Source: Rhabditoides inermis (Eukaryota; Nematoda; Chromadorea; Rhabditida; Rhabditidae). From it: a stretch of DNA of 64,000 nt. The notes under the pieces were generated by a model. That model did not search any database, was not told the origin of the DNA, and saw only the letters and a program-made list of their open reading frames with translations. Position 1 is the stretch's first letter; each line of letters opens with the position of its first letter. This document shows, in pieces, positions 37,701 to 48,556 of the stretch. The position numbers and the translations under genes are program-made. The stretch covers positions 324,501-388,500 of the forward strand of contig CAWZYM010000212.1 of NCBI GenBank assembly GCA_963966185.1. Direction: 5' to 3'.

Positions 37701-40666
37701 AGAATGTGTAGAATGTGTAGAATGTGTAGAATGTGTAGAATGTGTAGAATGTGTAGAATGTGTAGAATGTGTAGAATGTGTAGAATGTGTAGAATGTGTA
37801 GAATGTGTAGAATGTGTAGAATGTGTAGAATGTGTAGAATGTGTAGAATGTGTAGAATGTGTAGAATGTGTAGAATGTGTAGAATGTGTAGAATGTGTAG
37901 AATGTGTAGAATGTGTAGAATGTGTAGAATGTGTAGAATGTGTAGAATGTGTAGAATGTGCAGAATGTGTAGAATGTGTAGAATGTGTAGAATGTGTAGA
38001 ATGTGTAGAATGTGTAGAATGTGTAGAATGTGTAGAATGTGTAGAATGTGTAGAATGTGTAGAATGTGTAGAATGTGTAGAATGTGTAGAATGTGTAGAA
38101 TGTGTAGAATGTGTAGAATGTGTAGAATGTGTAGAATGTGTAGAATGTGTAGAATGTGTAGAATGTGTAGAATTTGTAGAATTTGTAGAATGTGTAGAAT
38201 GTGTAGAATTTGTAGAATATGTAGAATTTGTAGAATGTGTAAAATGTGTAGAATTTGTAGAATATGTAGAATTTGTAGAATGTGTAGAATGTGTAGAATG
38301 TGTAGAATGTGTAGAATGTGTAGAATGTGTAGAATGTGTAGAATGTGTAGAATGTGTAGAATGTGTAGAATGTGTAGAATGTGTAGAATGTGTAGAATGT
38401 GTAGAATGTGTAGAATGTGTAGAATATGTAGAATTTGTAGAATGTGTAAAATGTGCAGAATGTGTAGAATTTGTAGAATGTGTAGAATGTGTAGAATGTG
38501 TAGAATATGTAGAATGTGTAGAATGTGTAGAATGTGTAGAATGTGTAGAATGTGTAGAATATGTAGAATGTGTAAAATGTGCAGAATGTGTAGAATGTGT
38601 AGAATGTGTAGAATGTGTAGAATGTGTAGAATGTGTAGAATATGTAGAATGTGTAAAATGTGCAGAATGTGTAGAATGTGTAGAATGTGTAGAATGTGTA
38701 GAATGTGTAGAATGTGTAGAATGTGTAGAATGTGTAGAATGTGTAGAATGTGTAGAATGTGTAGAATGTGTAGAATGTGTAGAATGTGTAGAATGTGTAG
38801 AATGTGTAGAATGTGTAGAATGTGTAGAATGTGTAGAATGTGTAGAATGTGTAGAATGTGTAGAATGTGTAGAATGTGTAGAATGTGTAGAATGTGTAGA
38901 ATGTGTAGAATGTGTAGAATGTGTAGAATGTGTAGAATGTGTAGAATGTGTAGAATGTGTAGAATGTGTAGAATGTGTAGAATGTGTAGAATGTGTAGAA
39001 TGTGTAGAATGTGTAGAATGTGTAGAATGTGTAGAATGTGTAGAATGTGTAGAATGTGTAGAATGTGTAGAATGTGTAGAATGTGTAGAATGTGTAGAAT
39101 GTGTAGAATGTGTAGAATGTGTAGAATGTGTAGAATGTGTAGAATGTGTAGAATGTGTAGAATGTGTAGAATGTGTAGAATGTGTAGAATGTGTAGAATG
39201 TGTAGAATGTGTAGAATGTGTAGAATGTGTAGAATGTGTAGAATGTGTAGAATGTGTAGAATGTGTAGAATGTGTAGAATGTGTAGAATGTGTAGAATGT
39301 GTAGAATGTGTAGAATGTGTAGAATGTGTAGAATGTGTAGAATGTGTAGAATGTGTAGAATGTGTAGAATGTGTAGAATGTGTAGAATGTGCAGAATGTG
39401 CAGAATGTGCAGAATGTGCAAAATGTATAGAATGTGCAGAATGTACAGAATGTGCAGAATGTGTAGAATGTGCAGAATGTGCAGAATGTGCAGAATGTGC
39501 AGAATGTGCAAAATGTGTAGAATGTGTAGAATGTGTAGAATGTGCCGAATGTGCAGAATGTGCAGAATGTGTAGAATGTGTAGAATGTGCAAAATGTGTA
39601 GAATGTGCAGAATGTGTAGAATGTGCCGAATGTGCAGAATGTGCAGAATGTGTAGAATGTGTAGAATGTGCAAAATGTGTAGAATGTGCAGAATGTGCAT
39701 AATGTGTAGAATGTGCATAATGTGTAGAATGTGTAGAATGTGTAAAATGTAAAGAATGTGCAAAATGTGTAGAATGTGCAGAATGTGTACAATGTGTAGA
39801 ATGTGTAGAAAGTGCAGAATGTGCAGAACGTGTAGAATGTGCAGAATGCGTAGATTGTGCAGAATGTGTAGAATGTGCAGAACGTGCAGAATGTGCAAAA
39901 TGTATAGAATGTGCAGAATGTGCAAAATGTATAGAATGTGCAGAATGTACAGAATGTGCAGAATGTGTAGAATGTGCAGAATGTGCAGAATGTGCAGAAT
40001 GTGCAGAATGTGCAAAATGTGTAGAATGTGTAGAATGTGTAGAATGTGCCGAATGTGCAGAATGTGCAGAATGTGTAGAATGTGTAGAATGTGCAAAATG
40101 TGTAGAATGTGCAGAATGTGCATAATGTGTAGAATGTGCATAATGTGTAGAATGTGTAGAATGTGTAAAATGTAAAGAATGTGCAAAATGTGTAGAATGT
40201 GCAGAATGTGTACAATGTGTAGAATGTGTAGAAAGTGCAGAATGTGCAGAACGTGTAGAATGTGCAGAATGCGTAGATTGTGCAGAATGTGTAGAATGTG
40301 CAGAACGTGCAGAATGTGCAAAATGTATAGAATGTGCAGAATGTGCAGATTGTGCAGAATGTGTAGAATGTGCAGAATGTGTAGAATGTGTAGAATGTGT
40401 AGAATGTGTAGAATGTGTAGAATGTGTAGAATGTGTAGAATGTGTAGAATGTGTAGAATGTGTAGAATGTGTAGAATGTGTAGAATGTGTAGAATGTGTA
40501 GAATGTGCAGAATGTGCCGAATGTGCAGAATGTGCAGAATGTGCAGAATGTGTAGAATGTGCAGAATGTGCAGCATGTGCAGAATGTGCAGCATGTGCAG
40601 AATGTGTAGAATGTGCAGAATATGCAGATTGTGCAGAATGTACATATTGTATAGAATGTGCAGAAT
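22781..40666. repeat. 9-bp satellite array 2 (GTGTAGAAT)n, about 1,990 units
   Basis: This is about 17.89 kb of the same 9-mer with the same variant set. The order of variants shows its origin. The part from about 23.3 to 32 kb follows 9.8-19 kb of array 1 at an offset of 13.0-13.4 kb: the register break at 9988 recurs at 23405, that at 14331 at 27356, and the distinctive string at 17780 at 30769. The part from about 35.7 kb to the end follows 16.5-21.36 kb at offsets of 19,258-19,303 bp. Between 30.9 and 35.74 kb many one- to four-base indels break the 9-bp register, unlike the rest. Confidence 0.96.
39388..40666. repeat. Right-edge diverged satellite with ~423-bp higher-order repeat, second copy
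   Basis: This is the copy, 19,303 bp downstream, of the diverged edge at 20085-21363, including the 423-bp offset pair starting at 39756 and 40179. I noticed no differences between the two copies, which implies a recent duplication. Confidence 0.75.
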
Positions 40667-42083
40667 GATGATACGGCCTAAAGGCGTCGGTCGGGAAGTG
40701 ATACCAGGCCCTTAGTAGTTCTGCACACGTTCGAGTAAAATGGGCGATGCCCGGTCAAATGGATTGAAGACAAACATACCGTACTTCAAGAGAAGACGAA
40801 CGTACGTGGTGTAGATATCTATGAGCATCTGACGGTCAGTGGAGATGTTATAACTACGGAATATGATGTATGTCCAATAGTCCAATTGATGCGGCATGGT
40901 TTGGAGAATTGAAGGTCTGGGAGGAGAGTTGACCTATGATCGACAACCTTGTCGACGTCTTCGAAGTCAGTGGTAGTGATAAGTACTGTAGCCGTACCGT
41001 CGATTCTTTTTCTATGTTTTTGTAATGTTGTTTTCAGATAGAAGTCGGTCATCCTGCTTTTAGGTACATAGTCAGCGTAGGCTGAATTGAGAAAGCACAG
41101 ACGATTCTCACGTCAATTGACGCACGTTATAGTGACGAAAAGGAAACGAGCAGTGATGTATAGTTCTATGCCAGCGATAAGTTGCGCGCGGTGGGGTAGA
41201 TCAGAGGAAGACGGAAAGTCAGCTCAATATCGTGCAAAACAAGAGAGGCAGACGGTTATGGCACCGTACTTCGAACGGCAAGCGAGGCAGATCGAAAACT
41301 ATCGCTCTGCCGCAGACTATACGACACCTGGACGGGACTAGCGATAACTGAAGACTGTGACTTATGGAGGTCATTATTCCTTTATGTATGTAAATAATAG
41401 TTTATCCATATGGTATCAACCATCAAACAACACAAACATCCTAGTACCGGTTAGGAACAAAGGGTATTTTAGCAGAGTGATGACTGCGACAGAACCTTTT
41501 GACACCCAAACGTGTATAGAAAAGGTCTGTCAATCTCAGAAACGGATGCAAGAACTTCTGAAGACAGTAGAGGAAAAGCCAACTACGTCAGGACATTTCA
41601 TCGCCAGAGAGCAATAAAATTATATACGAGCATGTACAGAGTTCATGGATCGTCGCCCTGGCGGGGCTATATAAAATTTGCTATGGTACGTGTCTGTCGT
41701 TCCGGGCACGTATCTCAAGTCCCAAAGTACCAATCCGACTCAACTCGGGACGTTTTCATCGGTTCCTCGACCGCACGCAATCGTTCTATTTTCGTTCACC
41801 TAGCTCACCTGTACAGGTAGATACACCTGTCGGAAGAAATTTGAATTTTCCAAAGGGGGGACCACATGGATTTTGAAATTTTTGAAATTTTTGTTTTCAA
41901 ATCTCTCATCCCTTTCACCAATGACACCCTCGGTCCCGAGTACCTGCCAGGTACCGTCACACCTGTCACCTGTCATCTCTCACCTGAGATAAACTAGCAT
42001 CAACTTCAAATTTCACTTTACGACCCCGTAACTTTCGTCTAGGTGAGAGTTGACACCTGGATTTTCTTATTTAATAATCACTA
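40667..42083. repeat. 1.42-kb non-satellite block, copy 2
   Basis: All ORF boundaries in this block lie 19,303 bp from those in 21364-22780 and their translations are identical. Here the block is followed not by satellite but by AT-rich sequence of the Helitron-like region, so 42083/42084 marks one end of the duplicated unit (satellite plus block). Confidence 0.85.
40712..40903 (-). pseudogene. LINE reverse transcriptase 3' fragment (relic), copy 2
   Basis: This is the duplicate of the relic at 21409-21600, with the same translation (TYVRLLLKYG ... LLERVQNY, stop). Confidence 0.6.
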
Positions 42084-42702
42084 CCGTCATACATTTTATT
42101 CATGAATTATTTCAGATTTTTATTTACTGTTTGAATTTTATTTAATTTTTCAATTTTCGTCTTTTTTAATACTCAAAAATATTCTAAAATTAATAACTCG
42201 GTTAGTTTTCAAGGTAGAGGACTCAAACTTGGTACAGGTAACAAGTAAACGAATACAAAATTTTAGGTAAACAACTTAGGTAAACAAGTAAACAAAAAAG
42301 TAAACAACTCCACTTCTCATTCAAAGGTATCTAACATGTACTAGACCAAGTACTGAGTTCATATTTGTTGTTTACAAGTAAAGTAAACAAGTAAACAAGT
42401 TTGTAAACAACTCAGAAATGTGTTTTAAGGTTCTCTAACATGTAGTACTCGAAACACTGAGTTCAAAGGTTAAGTTCACAAGTCAGATAAACAATTAAAC
42501 AAAACAGTAAACAACTCCAAAACTTTAGCTTTCGACTTCTGAGGTGTACTAGAGACATAAGAGAATTCAGATTAGATTTTTGATGAGTTGACGCGGAGAG
42601 GCGAGCGCGCCGAAGGCGCGCGAGCCTCGGAGCGCAGTGCGGCGGCGAAGCCGCCGCCACTAGCGGGCCGGAGGCGAGCGAAGCGAGCCTCCGGCCCGCT
42701 AG
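42084..42702 (+). mobile_element. 3' part of a Helitron-like element ending in a CTAG palindrome
   Basis: AT-rich sequence with many GTAAACAA octamers, some paired as GTAAACAAGTAAACAA, ends in three GC-rich inverted repeats. The last is a near-perfect hairpin with arms at 42662-42675 and 42687-42700 (AGCGGGCCGGAGGC and its complement), finishing in CTAG followed by T. Hairpin plus CTRR-T is the 3' signature of Helitrons. The 5' end is lost at the junction with the duplicated block. There is no ORF of note. Confidence 0.6.
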
Positions 42703-45565
42703 TCACCCGCCCACCCCCTATAAATTATGCTATGGTGTCTGTCTGTCTGTCTGTGTGTGTGTCGTTCCGCAGTTGTATCTCAAGTTGTAGTGTTCGTTGG
42801 GGGTTGAGGTATGGAAATTAGATCTCAGGTGGTGACCGCTCTGCATCGTTTACCTGAGATCCTGATCTGACCGTTCCTTATATGGGTTCTCCCTAGAAAA
42901 TTTGCATATCTGAGAACATAGAATCTGAGCTATGGTCAGTTCTATGTAAACTATGGTTAGTTTTTGAGCTACTGAGATGCCCTTTCAGGGTTAGGGTACT
43001 GTAGGGTCGGTGATTTAAGTTTTGATTAATGACCTCATTTGCATAATTCCAAATATGGTAATGTTATATCTCGGTGAGTTTTGATGCCAAAGAGTCCAAA
43101 CTTGGTATGTGACCTGGAGGCAAGTCAGCGATGTTGTTGTTTAAATGTTTGTCAACAAGTAAACAACTTTGTCAACAAATTTAAAGTTTATTTTGAAGGT
43201 ATCTAAAATAATGTAGATCGAGAGACGAGTTCAAATATGTTGTTTACAGGTGATGTAAACAAGTAAACAACTTTGTAAACAACCTGAAAATGTGTTTTAA
43301 AGATGTCAAATGTTTAGCATCATTCTTGGTGTGTTCAAAAATGTTGTTTACAAATGTTGTAAACAAGTAAACAAATGTGTAAACAACCCGAAACTGTGTT
43401 TTAAAGATGTGTAACGTGTAGTAGACTTGGAGGCGAGTTCAAAAATGTTGTTTACATGAAGTGTAAACAAGTAAACAAAATTGTAAACAACGTCAAATTG
43501 TCTTCAATTTTGCTATTTAATATTGTAATGTAATTCTTAGTTAAATTAGAGGTTTGTGAGCAAACATTAGTTCTGAAATTAGATTTGATTTATGATTTCA
43601 AGTTTTGAAATTCGAGTGGTGAGGCCGCCGAAGGCGGCCCTAGCCCGAGCGGCGCGCTGTGTAAACAACCCGAAACTGTGTTTTAAAGATGTGTAACGTG
43701 TAGTAGACTTGGAGGCGAGTTCAAAAATGTTGTTTACATGAAGTGTAAACAAGTAAACAAAATTGTAAACAACGTCAAATTGTCTTCAATTTTGCTATTT
43801 AATATTGTAATGTAATTCTTAGTTAAATTAGAGGTTTGTGAGCAAACATTAGTTCTGAAATTAGATTTGATTTTGTCAACAAGTAAACAACTTTGTCAAC
43901 AAATTTAAAGTTTGTTTTGAAGGTATCTAAAATAATGTAGATCGAGAGACGAGTTCAAATATGTTGTTTACAGGTGATGTAAACAAGTAAACAACTTTGT
44001 AAACAACCTGAAAATGTGTTTTAAAGATGTCAAATGTTTAGCATCATTCTTGGTGTGTTCAAAAATGTTGTTTACAAATGTTGTAAACAAGTAAACAAAT
44101 GTGTAAACAACCCGAAACTGTGTTTTAAAGATGTGTAACGTGTAGTAGACTTGGAGGCGAGTTCAAAAATGTTGTTTACATGAAGTGTAAACAAGTAAAC
44201 AAAATTGTAAACAACGTCAAATTGTCTTCAATTTTGCTATTTAATATTGTAATGTAATTCTTAGTTAAATTAGAGGTTTGTGAGCAAACATTAGTTCTGA
44301 AATTAGATTTGATTTTGTCAACAAGTAAACAACTTTGTCAACAAATTTAAAGTTTGTTTTGAAGGTATCTAAAATAATGTAGATCGAGAGACGAGTTCAA
44401 ATATGTTGTTTACAGGTGATGTAAACAAGTAAACAACTTTGTAAACAACCTGAAAATGTGTTTTAAAGATGTCAAATGTTTAGCATCATTCTTGGTGTGT
44501 TCAAAAATGTTGTTTACAAATGTTGTAAACAAGTAAACAAATGTGTAAACAACCCGAAACTGTGTTTTAAAGATGTGTAACGTGTAGTAGACTTGGAGGC
44601 GAGTTCAAAAATGTTGTTTACATGAAGTGTAAACAAGTAAACAAAATTGTAAACAACGTCAAATTGTCTTCAATTTTGCTATTTAATATTGTAATGTAAT
44701 TCTTAGTTAAATTAGAGGTTTGTGAGCAAACATTAGTTCTGAAATTAGATTTGATTTATGATTTCAAGTTTTGAAATTCGAGTGGTGAGGCCGCCGAAGG
44801 CGGCCCTAGCCCGAGCGGCGCGCTGTGTAAACAACCCGAAACTGTGTTTTAAAGATGTGTAACGTGTAGTAGACTTGGAGGCGAGTTCAAAAATGTTGTT
44901 TACATGAAGTGTAAACAAGTAAACAAAATTGTAAACAACGTCAAATTGTCTTCAATTTTGCTATTTAATATTGTAATGTAATTCTTAGTTAAATTAGAGG
45001 TTTGTGAGCAAACATTAGTTCTGAAATTAGATTTGATTTTGTCAACAAGTAAACAACTTTGTCAACAAATTTAAAGTTTGTTTTGAAGGTATCTAAAATA
45101 ATGTAGATCGAGAGACGAGTTCAAATATGTTGTTTACAGGTGATGTAAACAAGTAAACAACTTTGTAAACAACCTGAAAATGTGTTTTAAAGATGTCAAA
45201 TGTTTAGCATCATTCTTGGTGTGTTCAAAAATGTTGTTTACAAATGTTGTAAACAAGTAAACAAATGTGTAAACAACCCGAAACTGTGTTTTAAAGATGT
45301 GTAACGTGTAGTAGACTTGGAGGCGAGTTCAAAAATGTTGTTTACATGAAGTGTAAACAAGTAAACAAAATTGTAAACAACGTCAAATTGTCTTCAATTT
45401 TGCTATTTAATATTGTAATGTAATTCTTAGTTAAATTAGAGGTTTGTGAGCAAACATTAGTTCTGAAATTAGATTTGATTTATGATTTCAAGTTTTGAAA
45501 TTCGAGTGGTGAGGCCGCCGAAGGCGGCCCTATCCCGAGCGGCGCGCCAGCGCCGCTCGGGCTAG
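42703..45565 (+). mobile_element. Helitron-like non-autonomous element with nested tandem repeats
   Basis: It starts with TC directly after the CTAG of the previous element and has a 5' region with CTATGGTGTCTGTCTGTCTG shared with neighbouring elements. It ends in a perfect 12-bp hairpin (arms 45534-45545 and 45550-45561, CCCGAGCGGCGC and its complement) directly followed by CTAG-T. The interior is built from repeated modules. A TTGTCAACAAGTAAACAAC module begins near 43131, 43873, 44314 and 45038, and an AACAACCCGAAACTG module near 43384, 43665, 44107, 44549, 44828 and 45268. The GC-rich terminal motif itself recurs internally near 43620-43660 and 44788-44824. There is no helicase or Rep ORF, so it would need a partner to move. 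Confidence 0.65.
43110..45480. repeat. Nested tandem repeats (about 441, 724 and 1,160 bp) rich in GTAAACAA/TTGTTTAC
   Basis: Modules recur at offsets of about 441 bp (43873 to 44314), 724 bp (44314 to 45038) and 1,160 bp (43665 to 44828). Each carries pairs such as TTGTTTACAGG...GTAAACAAGTAAACAAC, for example the 16-mer at 43255-43270. Copies are almost identical, so the expansion is recent. Confidence 0.8.
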
Positions 45566-46719
45566 TCCCCCTTTCATACTAATATTTACTATGGTGTCTG
45601 TCTGTCTGTCTGTCCTTCCGGAGAGATATCTCTTTTCAAACTCTACTCTAACTACTCATTTTTTCTAGAAAGTTTCTTCAATACCTGAGAACGCAAAATT
45701 CCAAATATCTCGTCAATAGCGATCTCCTAATCATAGTTATCACCTAATCTCTTAACTATGGAGAAAAATTTCAAAATACTTCAATTATAACCAAATTTGG
45801 AGAGTAGGTGAATAGACCTAGAAAAAATCGATAGCCGCGATACCAGCTGCCTGTGACCTCATCTTCATGCCCAAATAAGCGAATGTACCCAAAATGCACC
45901 CAAAATTCATGATCTTAGATTTCTCTAAAAATTGAACAGAAGAAATATTACGTATAATAGATTATAGAAACTTGTTTCCTTTTTTGAAAAGTCACCAAAT
46001 ATGGCGAATATGATCGACTTTTCGTACAGACGAGATAGAGGGTCCAATTTGTAAACTTAAGCTTTTATGGGCAAAAAAGCCCTTCTGTCAAAGTTTCAGA
46101 TCGATCGGACTTTGTCTTCATACAGTATTAGACATTTTCTGAGCGCGCGTTACTTGCTGGGGTCGCGCCCACCGGATTGCTCGCTACCAGCCGCCAGGTC
46201 AACGGATCGATAACGAATAGTTGGCATTCGCAATCACTGACCCATATCCACTCAGTTGTGTCTTTTTTTGATAGAAATATGTCTAAATATAACAAGAATG
46301 AATTGAGTCAGTGGAAAAAGACAAAATTTCTATCTTCAACGAATGACTTTGACAAAACGAAACGTTGAAGGTTGAAAGTTAAGTAAATTGTTTATAGACA
46401 TCAATAGATAGTGTTTTCCAACGATGAAATCAACCTCAAACTGTTTCAAACTCCTTCACACGTGCGCACAACGTGTTAGGGCGCGCCAGCCGGCTTCTTT
46501 TCTCGAAGTCATTGTAGACGTAATATAGAACTGTGTACTGTATATTTTTTTTCAGTTGAAAGTAAGTTTCGAGTTTATTACCTGTACTCTTGTACATATT
46601 CAGCCTGAAATTCCGCTTTTCGATGCAGTACAGTGTCGAGTGGAAGTGAGGTGAGGTGAGAATCGAGTTCACCTTACCTTACATGTCATTTGGTAAGCAC
46701 AGGCGATCAAATTATATTT

Positions 46720-46922
46720 TCAGAACGTGAGAGAGTAGACAGAAAGGAAAGAAAACAGTAGATAAGAGAATAGTACTTTCTGTTTAAAAAAGTTTTTACA
46801 TAACTGTCTCTCGAAAGTCGCAGTGACTACTGCAGATGTGAGAATAGAAGAGTAGACAGAAGGTGCCATAGTACTGTCTCTAGAAAGTTGTTGTCACCGC
46901 TGCGAAGACGTGAGATTGGACA

Positions 46923-46954
<32 letters not shown>

Positions 46955-47935
46955 AGAAAGGAGGGAGAATAGGCATAACTGTCTCTCCATAGTCGCAGTG
47001 ACTGCTGTAGACGTGAGAGTAGAAGAGTAGACAGAAGGTGCCATAGTACTCAGAATCAGAATCAGAATGTTTATCTCGAATCAAGTAGCACAGTGCAATT
47101 ATGTAAATTACGGCAAGGTTACGGTAAAATACAGTAATGCAACGCCTACTGCGAGTCCCAATAACACGGATTTCGGTAGTCCCGAGGATGCGTACGTGCT
47201 ATTGGTGGTGCATGTCATCCCCTGCTTGCGGCTTCTGGGGAAGTTTCGATCTCGGCGGCGGAAGATCCGTGCTTCAACGATCGATCGCGAAGAGACGTCT
47301 CCGAGAGTTTCATCGTCTTCGAGGATTCCTCTCCAGTCTCAATGCCGTAGATGTAGAGAGTAGCAAAAGCGAATACCAGTCCAGTTAGTGTCCTCCGCCG
47401 CACAGCATTGTTCAGGGGTCGGGGGAATAACAGGGGAAGGCACGCGACCGCGCGCTGGCAGAGAAAAGAAAGGAATGGGGCGCGGCTCAGTGGATAGAGC
47501 GTTCGTCTCTCAGTCTCACGGTCGCTGGTTCGATCCCCCTCGGAGTCAACCATTCTTGCGAAATGCCATAGTACTGTCTCTAGAAAATTGTTGTCACCGA
47601 TGCGGAGACGTGAGAATAGACAAGAGAGAGAAAGATGGGGAGAGAGAGAGAGAAGGTAGGAGAGAGAAAAGAGGAGAGAGAAGGGAGAGTAGACATAACT
47701 GTCTTTCGAAAGTCGCAGTGATAGTGATTACTGCAGATGTGAAAGTAAGAGTGGAAGAGGTGACGAAAGGTGGAAGTAGACAGAAGAAAACATAGTAATG
47801 TCTCTAGAAAGTTTTTGTCACATTGAAAGAAAAAGATGTAGTAGACAAACAAGAGCATATGTAGTATTAGTATTGTCTCTAGAAAGTTGACAGTAGAGTA
47901 GACAATAGAGAATATAATACTGTTTCTAGAGAACA
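46720..47935. repeat. Imperfect GA-rich repeat family
   Basis: Units built on CATAACTGTCTCTCGAAAGT then CGCAGTGACTACTGCAG occur near 46797, 46972 and 47693, and related units (ACTGTCTCTAGAAAGTTGTT, then a GACGTGAGAATAGACAAG string) near 46872 and 47572, with shorter versions to 47935. GA microsatellites separate them (for example 46923-46950). I see no coding potential. Confidence 0.6.
47478..47552 (+). ncRNA. tRNA-like sequence (tRNA pseudogene or tRNA-derived SINE head)
   Basis: An A-box-like GGCTCAGTGG (47484-47493) and an exact B box GGTTCGATCCC (47527-47537) are spaced as in a tRNA gene. The D arm can form (GCTC...GAGC). The anticodon stem and the T stem pair poorly and the acceptor arms do not close, so a functional tRNA is unlikely. 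The internal pol III promoter could still be active. Confidence 0.5.
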
Positions 47936-47939
47936 TAAT

Positions 47940-48142
47940 ACTGAAAGAGAAAGAGAAAGAGAGAAAGAGATAGGGAGACAGTGGTGGAGGGAGAAGAGAG
48001 AGAGGAGATAGAGGGGAAAGTAGAACTGTGTCGAGGGGAGAGAGAGAGAGAGAGAAAGAGAGAAAGAGAGAGAGAGAGGGGGGGGGGGGAGGAGGAGGGA
48101 GATAGGATGGAAAGTAGACAGAACAGTGTAGAGGAGAAAGAG
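47940..48142. repeat. GA-rich low-complexity tract
   Basis: A long purine-rich run of GAGA/AAAGAGAG and a G run near 48080. It is a simple sequence expansion within the composite element. ORFs on either strand here are low-complexity artefacts. Confidence 0.8.
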
Positions 48143-48259
48143 ATGGGGCGGTGTACATCTGTGAAACATAAAATAGGTGAAAAAGAAGTAGGAGAGATAG
48201 TTAGAAAAGACAAAAAAAATATACAAAATACAAAGAACTTGAACACTTCAACTACAACC

Positions 48260-48480
48260 CTTGCGTGTATAGTTCTATGCTCGCAAAAAGTTGCGCGCGG
48301 TGGGGTAGATCAGAGGAAGACGGAGAGTCAGCTCTTGGCAATAGCGCACAAAACAAGAGAGACAGACGGTTATGGCACCGTATTTCGAACTGCAAGCGAG
48401 GTAGATCGTAAACTATCGCTCTGGCGCAGAGTATATGTTACTTCGCAAGAGTCATTGGAGAGCAATTCACTATCAAACAT
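48260..48480 (+). repeat. Diverged third copy of part of the 1.42-kb block
   Basis: The stretch starting TATAGTTCTATGCTCGCAAA and containing GTTGCGCGCGGTGGGGTAGA and CAGACGGTTATGGCACCGTA aligns with 21850-22030 and 41153-41333. It carries several substitutions and a short insertion, so it is older than the 19.3-kb duplication. Confidence 0.75.
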
Positions 48481-48556
48481 GCAAGACGAATTATTCTTCT
48501 ATTTTCTTTTTCGTATACCTAGTGCGTAGGCGCGCGACAGCGCGCCGGAGCGCTAG

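Larger units (their letters stand above)
45566..48556 (+). mobile_element. Helitron-like composite element (with tRNA-like insert and captured block)
   Basis: It starts TCCCCCTTTCATACTAATAT, then CTATGGTGTCTGTCTGTCTG, immediately after the CTAG-T of the preceding element. It ends at a GC-rich imperfect palindrome and GCGCTAG at 48556, with the next element starting at 48557. It holds several unrelated parts: an AT-rich 5' third with no ORF of note, a family of GA-rich repeats (46720-47935), a tRNA-like sequence, a GA-rich tract, and a segment (48260-48480) homologous to the 1.42-kb block. Such mosaics fit gene or fragment capture by Helitrons. It could instead be two elements with an unrecognised internal boundary. 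Confidence 0.5.

Noticed and set aside
1612..40215. Giant ORFs of 1,400-6,300 codons encoding ILH, FYT, STH, MCR or CVE repeats
   Set aside because: They are the translations of a 9-bp repeat whose length is a multiple of three and which has a stop in only one of six frames. Frames change freely at the 8-bp units, open on both strands at once, and have no start context or splice logic.
1711..40666. CRISPR-like array
   Set aside because: The 9-mers are contiguous with no spacers, and the surrounding genes are eukaryotic.
47067..48529. ORFs of 80-190 codons around the GA-rich tracts
   Set aside because: The translations are low-complexity (RERERE, LSLSLS) or unrelated between frames, and they overlap repeats and the tRNA-like sequence.
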